DNA of 58,387 nt, taken from JAUVAV01 sp965371665. Its GTDB lineage: Bacteria; Oederibacteriota; JAAXVQ01; JAUVAV01. The notes beneath the pieces are model-generated. The model searched no databases. It had not been told where the DNA came from and worked only from the letters and a program-made list of their open reading frames with translations. Below, piece after piece: positions 51,793 through 58,387 of the stretch. Position 1 is the first letter of the stretch; each line of letters opens with the position of its first letter. Both the position numbers and the translations under genes were made by a program. The stretch covers positions 1 through 58,387 of the forward strand of contig CBDUZI010000004.1 in NCBI GenBank assembly GCA_965371665.1, in the 5' to 3' direction.

Positions 51793-54465
51793 ATGAAGAA
51801 ACAAAAACAAATACTGTGGGCAGGGTTGGCATTATTAATCTGTATTACTTTACTACAACCCGGGCCGGCCGGAGCGGCGGAGCCTCCGCGTAATCTGGCG
51901 GCCAGTTCCGGGAATGCTTCCGTGGGCCTGATTTGGGAAATCCCGTTCGCGGGTGCTAATACCTTAAGCGCCTATTATATATACCGCGACGGCCTGGAAG
52001 CCGGAAGTGCCAATACCCTGACATCATGGTTTTTAGCGGAAGAACTTGAAAATGGCACCTCTTATCTTTTTGAGGTTTCCGCGGTTTACGAAGATGGGAA
52101 TTCCGCCGTTGCGCAGGGATTAAGCACGGTTCCGGCCGTGCGTCCCCTGGCTCCGGAGGGTTTAACCGCAACCGTGGAAGAGACTAATATTACGCTAAGC
52201 TGGGAGGCGGTGGCCCAGCAAACCGCACCCCTGGCAGGATATAACGTCTACCGGGCGATTACTCCCAGCGCAGTGGCATGGGATGTCTTTTCCCCGGGTC
52301 TTGCGACCAGCTACCTTGACAGCAGTGTTAATTCCACCACGGTCAATACATATTATTACCGGGTGGCGGCTATTGACTCTTTGGGAAATACGGGAAATTT
52401 TTCCGGAACCCTGGGGGTGATGAGTTTTACCGGGATCACGGTTCCGGCCAAACCATCGGATCTTTCAGCCCATACCCTGGACAGTGGAATTTTTTTAGCC
52501 TGGAGCGAGAGCGGGAGTGTGGATGAATATCAGGTATTTTACACTACGATTCCCGGAGGTTCGGGAGATACACTGACCACGACTTATACTAATCTCACTA
52601 TTGCACCTTTAACTAATGATACTTTATTCTATTTTTACGTGGCAGCGGTTTCCAATGGTCTATTCAGCCAAAGGGCGGAAATCTCTGCCACGCCCCGGAG
52701 CCTGCCAACGGTGGTTGCCGGTTTGGGTAGTCATGCCGGCAATGGATATGTTCAATTGACATGGACCGCGTCGCCATTGTCGGAGGGAATAATATCCTAT
52801 AGAATCTACCGGGAGATCGACCCTCCAGGAGTAACTCTGACTTCGGTCTTTGCTCCATTGACCGCTTATTGCGATGAGGGAGTGGAGAATGCCAAAAGTT
52901 ATTACTATGCCGTGGCCGCGGTTAATTCCACCGGCCAGGGCGATGATGCTTTTACCGGCGTGGTTACTCCCACGGAAAACACTTTGCCAATATCACCGCG
53001 CGGCTTCCGGGCCGGGATCGGGATATCCCGGACCATTGATTTCTCCTGGGATTTGAACCCTGGAGGAGACGGTCTTGGCGCGTATGTTCTCTATCTTCCA
53101 GCCGGCGATCCCTGGATAATTCCGGACGATGTCAGTACCACCCGGGTGGCGGAAGGATTGATTAATGGCATAATTTTTGACTTTTATTTACAGGCTGAAA
53201 ATGCCTCCGGGATCTCGAATTCCGCTGCAGTGCAAGCGGCTCCCCTGGCTGCACCTTCATCTTTTCAAGCCCAGGCGAGCAACAATAATATTTTATTATC
53301 CTGGAACGAGGGGGACCATCCTTCCGGCGCGGAATATATTCTCTGCCGGACAGATGCGGGTTTTTTAAATCCGGTTCCTATGACCAATACTACCTCCGCC
53401 CTGGCGTATACTGATGCCGGCCTGTTAAACGGCACATATTATTACCAACTAACCGCCTGCAATGTCCAGGGCCTGGCCGCGGATGCCGCCTTCGCGCTTA
53501 CCGCTACGGCTGCGGTTTTTGAGCCGCCCGGACCGCCGGAACAAGTAGCGCTGATAGGCGGGGATCAGGAAATTAAAGTTATCTGGCGCAAAGTGGAACA
53601 GGCGGATACTTACAATATATATCGGACCACAACGGACGGGATATACGGAACGCCAATTCCGGCCGGCTCGCTTAAGTCCACTGATACATCGTTTGTGGAT
53701 GCCCATAGCGCGGAAAATCCCATTATTAATAAACAAAAATATTATTACTGTCTAAGCGCCCTTAATGACGCCGGAGAGAGTACCCGGTCGGCCCAAGCCT
53801 GGGCTGTGCCTTATAAACCAGCCCAACTGCCGGATGATTCCGCGATTGCATTCTTTAAACTGCGACGCAAAGTGCAATTGCAATGGAAACCGTCAATTCC
53901 CGGTGACTATCCCATTATTGGCTATAATCTTTACCGCAGTCACGATGGCGGCGCGAATTTTATAGTCCAGGGAAATACGCCGACCGTCGCGGCTTCCGGC
54001 AATACTATCACGGTTTTTACCTACCTGGATGAGGACATAGTCTATGATGCCTCCTACATATACCGACTGCATGCTCTGGACTTTGATGTGGTTTATAACC
54101 TGTATCATGAAGGCCCGGCTTATCCCTTGCTTGTCGTGCCCATTGAACAACCGGTTAACCGGATCCAGGTATTACGCAATGCTTTCAACCCGGTTCGCGG
54201 CGAGCGTGTTCCCATACAGCTGATGCAGGTTCAGCCGGGACGGGTATGGATTAAGCTCTATAATTTGGCCGGAGAACATATTCAGACCCTGTTCGACGAA
54301 GAGATTCAGGGAACCTATTCTACTTTAGATCCGTATATATCTCCGCTGATTTATTGGGATGGAAGAAATAAGCAAGGCGAAATCGTGGCCAGCGGAGTTT
54401 ATCTCATTCATGCCGAGGGACCATCCCGCTATCATCAAACCCGGAAAATCGCGGTGATTAAATGA
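51793..54465 (+). CDS. secreted multi-FN3 protein with T9SS/FlgD-like C-terminal domain
   Basis: 890 aa. ATG 51793 preceded by GGGGGCAGG; GTG 51790 is an adjacent alternative. Signal peptide (about 1-28, ending GPAGAAEPP). About eight FN3-type domains, each with the W/Y core and YYYRVAAID, SYYYAVAAVN or KYYYCLSALN strand. The last ~100 residues contain NAFNPVRGERVPIQL, VWIKLYNLAGEHIQTL, GRNKQGEIVASGVYLIHAEG and end TRKIAVIK, the pattern of FlgD-like/T9SS type A sorting domains. Its position 29 nt after sprA makes it a prime cargo or accessory candidate for that translocon. No enzyme domain is seen; an adhesin or structural role is likely. Confidence 0.85.
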   Translation: MKKQKQILWAGLALLICITLLQPGPAGAAEPPRNLAASSGNASVGLIWEIPFAGANTLSAYYIYRDGLEAGSANTLTSWFLAEELENGTSYLFEVSAVYEDGNSAVAQGLSTVPAVRPLAPEGLTATVEETNITLSWEAVAQQTAPLAGYNVYRAITPSAVAWDVFSPGLATSYLDSSVNSTTVNTYYYRVAAIDSLGNTGNFSGTLGVMSFTGITVPAKPSDLSAHTLDSGIFLAWSESGSVDEYQVFYTTIPGGSGDTLTTTYTNLTIAPLTNDTLFYFYVAAVSNGLFSQRAEISATPRSLPTVVAGLGSHAGNGYVQLTWTASPLSEGIISYRIYREIDPPGVTLTSVFAPLTAYCDEGVENAKSYYYAVAAVNSTGQGDDAFTGVVTPTENTLPISPRGFRAGIGISRTIDFSWDLNPGGDGLGAYVLYLPAGDPWIIPDDVSTTRVAEGLINGIIFDFYLQAENASGISNSAAVQAAPLAAPSSFQAQASNNNILLSWNEGDHPSGAEYILCRTDAGFLNPVPMTNTTSALAYTDAGLLNGTYYYQLTACNVQGLAADAAFALTATAAVFEPPGPPEQVALIGGDQEIKVIWRKVEQADTYNIYRTTTDGIYGTPIPAGSLKSTDTSFVDAHSAENPIINKQKYYYCLSALNDAGESTRSAQAWAVPYKPAQLPDDSAIAFFKLRRKVQLQWKPSIPGDYPIIGYNLYRSHDGGANFIVQGNTPTVAASGNTITVFTYLDEDIVYDASYIYRLHALDFDVVYNLYHEGPAYPLLVVPIEQPVNRIQVLRNAFNPVRGERVPIQLMQVQPGRVWIKLYNLAGEHIQTLFDEEIQGTYSTLDPYISPLIYWDGRNKQGEIVASGVYLIHAEGPSRYHQTRKIAVIK

Positions 54466-54575
54466 AGGTAAGTTTTGCCAAAAGCCATTTTTCAGAGCCT
54501 TCTGATTTTGTCATTCCGAGGGACCTTTCGGCTACGCTCAGGACATCCTCCGTGACCGAGAAATCTCTTTGAAGA

Positions 54576-54828
54576 CTAGGAGCTTGAGCAATTAGTCCGG
54601 AATTGGAGTATTCCCCTCCCGTCGGAGACTGTGTCGCAACGCAAATTTTGCTGTTTTTGATCGTCATACCGGCGAAAGCCGGTATCCAGTCTCATTGATT
54701 TTAAAGGCTTTTCTGGACCCCGGTTTTCACCGGGGTGACGAACAAGTGCTAAAAACGACGTTGCGACACAGTCTCTCGAGGGAGAGGAATTATTTATATT
54801 AAAATCTACTAAATACTCAGGCTCCCAG
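54576..54828. mobile_element. MITE-like element family R2, copy c (host of a nested R3)
   Basis: Bounded by CTAGGAGCTTGAGCAATTAG and CTAAATACTCAGGCTCCCAG. At 253 bp it is longer than copies a and b because another palindromic element is inserted in it. Confidence 0.8.
54609..54790. mobile_element. MITE-like element family R3, copy c, nested in R2 copy c
   Basis: Outer arms ATTCCCCTCCCGTCGGAGAC... and ...CTCTCGAGGGAGAGGAAT enclose GACTGTGTCGCAACG...CGTTGCGACACAGTC (54627-54774) and an innermost core GTCATACCGGCGAAAGCCGG...CACCGGGGTGACGAAC. Three palindromes are nested concentrically. Confidence 0.8.
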
Positions 54829-54837
54829 AGGTCGGCC

Positions 54838-55587
54838 ATGAAAATTCTTCCTTGGTTTAAACGGCTCGTGGTACAGGGCATTAGTCTGATAGGACCGCCC
54901 GCTTGTCCGGTATGCGGCCGGCCGGCAGGAAAGCATGCTCTTTCAATAATATGCCCGGAGTGTAAGCCTACTCTGAAAGGCCAGCCCTTTTGCTCCCGAT
55001 GCGGATGTTTTCTAGGGCCGAGCCCCATGCTCGAAATGCCGGCGGTTAGAGAATGCCGAACCTGCCGGCAAAAGCAACTGCATTTTGACCTGGCCCGATC
55101 GCTGGCACCATATCAGGATTCATGGAAAAAGGCCATCCTGGCTTTTAAAGTCCGGCCGGGCGGCGAATTATTACAGCAAATGGTTAATCTGTGCCGCAGG
55201 TTTATTCTGGCCGGACGTATCCCCGGCAACTGGCAGGTTTTGGTTCCGGTTCCGGCCCGGCGAACCGGGATGCGGCATGCGGCTAATCAATTAGCCCGCA
55301 AACTGGCGGCACGACTGCAATTATCTTATGAACCCATGTTGCGCTTTAACCGCCGGACCCGGGCCCAGAGGGGATTAAACCGGCAAGCCCGCCTGCAAAA
55401 CCGCAGCCATACTATGACCGCTGATTACCGCGTGGTTTCCGGCCGCAACCTGCTGGTAATTGATGATGTGATAACTACCGGCGCTACTGTCAATGAATGC
55501 GCCCGTGCGCTTAAAATCGCCGGCGCCGCGCAAGTAGGCGTATTAGCCCTGGCGCAAGGCGAAGATTATTCTAAATTCAGGAGGTAA
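54838..55587 (+). CDS. comF: ComF-family phosphoribosyltransferase-like protein
   Basis: 249 aa. N-terminal zinc ribbons with four CxxC pairs (Cys23/26, 39/42, 52/55, 73/76) and a C-terminal PRTase domain with the PRPP-binding motif VIDDVITTGATV (about 203-214). ComF proteins are linked to DNA uptake and recombination; their PRTase substrate is unknown. SD weak (GAGGTCGG). It is followed after 2 nt by coaD, whose SD lies within its last codons. Confidence 0.9.
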   Translation: MKILPWFKRLVVQGISLIGPPACPVCGRPAGKHALSIICPECKPTLKGQPFCSRCGCFLGPSPMLEMPAVRECRTCRQKQLHFDLARSLAPYQDSWKKAILAFKVRPGGELLQQMVNLCRRFILAGRIPGNWQVLVPVPARRTGMRHAANQLARKLAARLQLSYEPMLRFNRRTRAQRGLNRQARLQNRSHTMTADYRVVSGRNLLVIDDVITTGATVNECARALKIAGAAQVGVLALAQGEDYSKFRR

Positions 55588-55589
55588 TT

Positions 55590-56078
55590 ATGAAAACCAT
55601 TGCTATATATCCGGGTACTTTTGATCCGGTGACTACCGGTCACCTGGATATTATCAGGAGAGCCTGCGAAATTTTCTCCACCATTATAGTGGCTGTTGCG
55701 GACAGCACACCCAAACCGGCGCTTTTTTCCCTGGCAGAACGCGTGGAAATATTAAAACTGGTGACTCATAATTTATCGCGCGTAGAAGTTGAATCATTCA
55801 ACGGGCTTCTGGTGGATTATATGCGTAAGCGGCAGGCGCATGTCGCGCTGCGGGGTTTGCGGGCGATTTCTGATTTTGAATATGAAATCCAAATCGCCCA
55901 GATGAACCGCAAACTATATCCGGAGTTTGAAATTGTATATATGATGCCCGATGAAAAATACACTTTTATCAGTTCCTCCCTGGCTAAGGAGGTAGCCTCG
56001 TTGGGCGGGGATGTAAGCAGTCTCATACCGGAAGAAGTGCAGCCGTTTCTGCGGGCAAAGTTTAATACTGGAAAATAA
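55590..56078 (+). CDS. coaD: phosphopantetheine adenylyltransferase
   Basis: 162 aa, ATG with AGGAGG. Nucleotidyltransferase motif YPGTFDPVTTGHLDII with Thr10 and His18 for ATP/phosphate binding, ALRGLRAISDFEYE, and the C-terminal ISSSLAKEVASLGGDVSSLIP. Penultimate step of coenzyme A synthesis. Standard length. Confidence 0.96.
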   Translation: MKTIAIYPGTFDPVTTGHLDIIRRACEIFSTIIVAVADSTPKPALFSLAERVEILKLVTHNLSRVEVESFNGLLVDYMRKRQAHVALRGLRAISDFEYEIQIAQMNRKLYPEFEIVYMMPDEKYTFISSSLAKEVASLGGDVSSLIPEEVQPFLRAKFNTGK

Positions 56079-56094
56079 CAGGAGGAATAAAAAT

Positions 56095-57732
56095 ATGAAA
56101 ATGTTCAGATTGGCAATACCGGGTCTGCTTATATCCGTATTACTAACGGCGGGTTGCGGAGGCGGAGCGAAAAAAGATAAAATACCCGATCCTTCGGGTA
56201 ACTATCAGCCGGCTTATGGCGACACTTTGGTAGAAGGAACTATAGCGGATCCCGCGATTTTAAATCCTGTCCTGGCTTCGGACTCGGCCTCGCATGCGGT
56301 TACGGGAATGATATTTAATTCGCTGCTGCGCTATGACAAGGATCTAAAACTAGTGGGGGAAGCGGCCGAAAAATGGGAAATATCCCGGGATGGAAAAGTG
56401 ATAACTTTCCAGCTTAAAAAAAATATAAAATGGCAGGATGGAAAACCCTTAACCGCACGGGATGTAAAATTTACCCTGGAAACTTATTTAAATCCCACGG
56501 TAAAAACCGCTTATCGGAGTAATTACACGGATATCGAGAAATATGCGGCGCTGGATGAGCATACTTTTCAAGTGCGATACCGGGAGCCCTTTGCTCCGGC
56601 TTTAGAAAAACTGGGAGGCATGCCGATTCTGCCGGAACATTTGCTCCAGGGCCGGGATATTAATACGGCCGATGATTTTAATTATATGCCTGTGGGTTCC
56701 GGGCCTTATAAATTCCTTTCCTGGAAACGGGCAGAGGCTGTTGCGCTTGAAGCCCATCCGGAGTATTTCGAGAAACCGCCGTATATAAGCCGCGTGATTT
56801 ACCGTGTGGTCCCGGATAAATCCGTCCAGTTCATGGAATTGCAAAACGGGGGCCTGGACATGATGGACCTGACGCCCCACCAGTACCAGGGAAAAGGAAA
56901 AACCCCGGATTTCACAAAACGATTTAATAAATACCGGTATTCTTCAAACCAATATACCTATTTAGCCTTTAACTTGAAGAAACCTATTTTTCAGGATAAA
57001 CGATTTCGCCTGGCCCTGGCGCTGGCCATTAATAAAACCGGCTTGGTAAACGGAGTTCTCGAAGGCTTGGGACAGGAAGGAACCGGGCCCTATACTCCAA
57101 GTTCATGGGCATATAATTCCAGGATTAAACCGATTCCGTATGATCCCGACAGATCGCGTAAGCTTTTTGTGGAGGCTGGATACCGGTATAGCGCGGACGG
57201 AACCTTAATGCAGGGAAGCCGGCCCGTAGAATTTACCATCCTGACTAATCAGGGAAACCGTAATCGGGAACAGACAGCAACGATTATCCAGTCCCAGCTT
57301 AAGGAAGTAGGCATAAACATTAACATTCGGATTATTGCCTGGAGCACTTTACTCTCTGAATTTGTAAATAAACGCAAATTTGACGCCCTGATTATGGGAT
57401 GGTCTCTGGCCCGGGATCCGGATTTATATAGTATTTGGCATTCATCCATGACAGGAGAACATGAATTCAACTTTGTCTCCTATGCCAACTCGGAAGTAGA
57501 CCGACTGCTGATAAAAGGCCGGAAAACCTTTGACCGCAAACAGCGTACTGGGATTTATAACCAAGTACACGAAATAATCGCTGCCGATATTCCGTATGTA
57601 TTTCTTTTTGTCCCGGATAGTCTCCCGTCCGTACACCGCCGGGTGCTGGGAATCAAACCGGAGCTGGCGGGTATCGGATATAATTTTATAAAATGGTATG
57701 TGCCGGAAGGATTTCATAAATATCAAAGGTGA
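56095..57732 (+). CDS. ABC transporter oligopeptide-binding lipoprotein (SBP family 5)
   Basis: 545 aa, ATG with CAGGAGGA. Lipoprotein signal peptide with lipobox LTAGC (Cys21). Extracellular solute-binding family 5 features: DTLVEGTIADPAILNPVLASD, DVKFTLETYLNPTVKTAYRS, GTGPYTPSSWAYN, and IIAWSTLLSEFVNKRKFDALIMGW. Binds peptides or nickel/dipeptides for an ABC importer, or acts in signalling. No permease or ATPase genes follow; it lies 16 nt after coaD. Confidence 0.92.
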   Translation: MKMFRLAIPGLLISVLLTAGCGGGAKKDKIPDPSGNYQPAYGDTLVEGTIADPAILNPVLASDSASHAVTGMIFNSLLRYDKDLKLVGEAAEKWEISRDGKVITFQLKKNIKWQDGKPLTARDVKFTLETYLNPTVKTAYRSNYTDIEKYAALDEHTFQVRYREPFAPALEKLGGMPILPEHLLQGRDINTADDFNYMPVGSGPYKFLSWKRAEAVALEAHPEYFEKPPYISRVIYRVVPDKSVQFMELQNGGLDMMDLTPHQYQGKGKTPDFTKRFNKYRYSSNQYTYLAFNLKKPIFQDKRFRLALALAINKTGLVNGVLEGLGQEGTGPYTPSSWAYNSRIKPIPYDPDRSRKLFVEAGYRYSADGTLMQGSRPVEFTILTNQGNRNREQTATIIQSQLKEVGININIRIIAWSTLLSEFVNKRKFDALIMGWSLARDPDLYSIWHSSMTGEHEFNFVSYANSEVDRLLIKGRKTFDRKQRTGIYNQVHEIIAADIPYVFLFVPDSLPSVHRRVLGIKPELAGIGYNFIKWYVPEGFHKYQR

Positions 57733-57829
57733 AGGGTGATTTTTTAGGAAAAAACCACCATATATGGTTGTATTTTAATATTTAAGCAACTATATAAAGG
57801 GCCCTAAATGAAGGTTTATTAAAAAAAAC

Positions 57830-57859
57830 TTGCACTAAATATGGTATATAGCATATAAT
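57830..57859 (+). promoter_or_regulatory. promoter of the HU gene
   Basis: TTGCAC (57830-57835), 18-bp spacer, TATAAT (57854-57859), about 67 bp upstream of the HU start. Confidence 0.65.
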
Positions 57860-57925
57860 AGCTTCCATAAAGTATTTTGGAGACTTCTGATGGAGTTTTC
57901 CAAAAGTAAAAAAGGAGGAGGAATT

Positions 57926-58201
57926 GTGATTACCAAGAGCGAAATGTTAAATAAGATGGTGGAAGCAACAGGGTTGAAAAAGAAAGAAGTGGTTTCAGTT
58001 TTGGAAGCAGAGAATGATCTTTTATGCAAAGTTTTGAAGAAAGAAAAAAAGTATAAACTTCAGGGTATGGGGATATTTTCAGTAAAAAAACGCAATGCCC
58101 GCATGGCGCGTAATCCTCAAACCGGAGAGATGGTTAAAGTTAAGGCCAAGACAGTAATCAAATTTCGGGTAAGCAAGGATCTTAAGGATAAAGTTTTATA
58201 A
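57926..58201 (+). CDS. HU/IHF-family histone-like DNA-binding protein
   Basis: 91 aa from GTG 57926, set by GGAGGAGG at 57914-57921; an in-frame ATG at 57890 would translate the SD itself and give an untypical N-terminus. The sequence has the HU pattern ITKSEMLNKMVEATGL, GMGIFSVKKRNARMARNPQTGE (the DNA-binding arm with the conserved RNP) and FRVSKDLKDKV. It bends and packages DNA. It has its own promoter and terminator, so it is monocistronic. Confidence 0.92.
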   Translation: MITKSEMLNKMVEATGLKKKEVVSVLEAENDLLCKVLKKEKKYKLQGMGIFSVKKRNARMARNPQTGEMVKVKAKTVIKFRVSKDLKDKVL

Positions 58202-58223
58202 AAATTGTAATTGATGGATTTTT

Positions 58224-58265
58224 AAACTGCTCTCTGCTATTTAACGCGGAGAGCAGTTTTTTTTT
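58224..58265 (+). terminator. rho-independent terminator of the HU gene
   Basis: AAACTGCTCTC (58224-58234) pairs with GAGAGCAGTTT (58249-58259), extended inward by TGC/GCG, and is followed by a run of T to 58265. Confidence 0.92.
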
Positions 58266-58387
58266 GGATTAATATTCATGAGAGTCCTCTAATTTCATAA
58301 GTACTCGAATAACAGTTGAAGCGAATCTCTAAAAAGTAAGCGTCAAAATAACCGCATCTTGAAGAAATACGGCTAATCAGCCATGAT
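58266..58387 (+). other. window end, nothing recognised
   Basis: 122 bp after the terminator, no coding sequence. GTAAGCGTCAAAATAAC (58337-58353) resembles GTAAGCGTCAAATTAAC at 37007-37023 but has no further match. Confidence 0.3.

Larger units (their letters stand above)
54466..54837. other. intergenic region occupied by nested repeat elements
   Basis: 372 bp with no gene. A partial core repeat (54507-54570, GTCATTCCGAGGGACCTTTC... CCGAGAAATCTC) is followed by R2 copy c with R3 copy c nested inside. Confidence 0.7.

Noticed and set aside
57890..57925. Twelve-residue extension of the HU protein
   Set aside because: The GGAGGAGG ribosome-binding site lies inside it, and the HU family starts at the GTG.

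Overview
The window is a bacterial chromosome segment from a Gram-negative (diderm) organism. Supporting genes are the LPS-export permeases LptF and LptG, apolipoprotein N-acyltransferase, two lipoproteins, and a homologue of the giant outer-membrane translocon protein SprA. The density of signalling proteins, the interspersed repeats and the SprA homologue outside an obvious Bacteroidetes context suggest an uncultivated FCB-like or other candidate phylum. I cannot name the lineage from sequence alone.

Layout. 1-2.1 kb: the end of an unknown gene with an EQARA repeat, followed by a STAS/Zn-ribbon/HATPase fusion protein. 2.1-6.6 kb: an accessory region with an AbrB-like pseudogene, an AAA ATPase + TOPRIM-like pair that looks like a defence module, and a GHKL ATPase, all separated by hairpin repeats. 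7-11.4 kb: a glycine-rich membrane protein, a beta-propeller lipoprotein and a methyl-accepting chemotaxis protein. 11.5-17.6 kb: four tRNAs (His, Arg, Lys, Leu) leading into tig-clpP-clpX-lon, a proteostasis operon. 17.9-22 kb: a class V aminotransferase, serA, purA and tRNA-Lys. 22.2-30.3 kb: a signalling block (TPR protein, SpoIIE-type phosphatase, STAS protein, second STAS/Zn-ribbon/HATPase fusion, GGDEF diguanylate cyclase, HELTH membrane protein). 30.4-35 kb: lnt, a PfkB kinase, a class I aminotransferase and greA. 35-37.4 kb: a toxin-antitoxin pair, a broken IS200/REP-type transposase and dense palindromic repeats. 37.4-41.2 kb (minus strand): a GT-C glycosyltransferase, lptF and lptG. 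41.4-45 kb (minus): a seven-repeat secreted propeller with a T9SS-like C-terminal domain and a dead IS1380-family transposase. 45.4-54.5 kb: SprA with N-terminal FN3 domains and a secreted FN3 protein. 54.8-58.3 kb: comF, coaD, an oligopeptide-binding lipoprotein and an HU-family protein with a clear promoter and terminator.

How the genes fit together. The most unusual content is a partner-switching signalling set. It has two paralogous single-chain proteins carrying an antagonist (STAS) and an RsbW/SpoIIAB-type kinase joined by an Ig-like segment and a C4 zinc ribbon, plus a membrane SpoIIE phosphatase and a stand-alone STAS protein. The phosphatase and the chemoreceptor have similar N-terminal sensor layouts. 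A second theme is surface export: SprA, a neighbouring FN3 protein and a propeller protein with similar C-terminal domains look like a type IX secretion translocon and candidate cargo. A third is nested, MITE-like palindromic elements of several families that abut or overlap gene boundaries.

Protein families were assigned by reading the translations for motifs. No database search was run.
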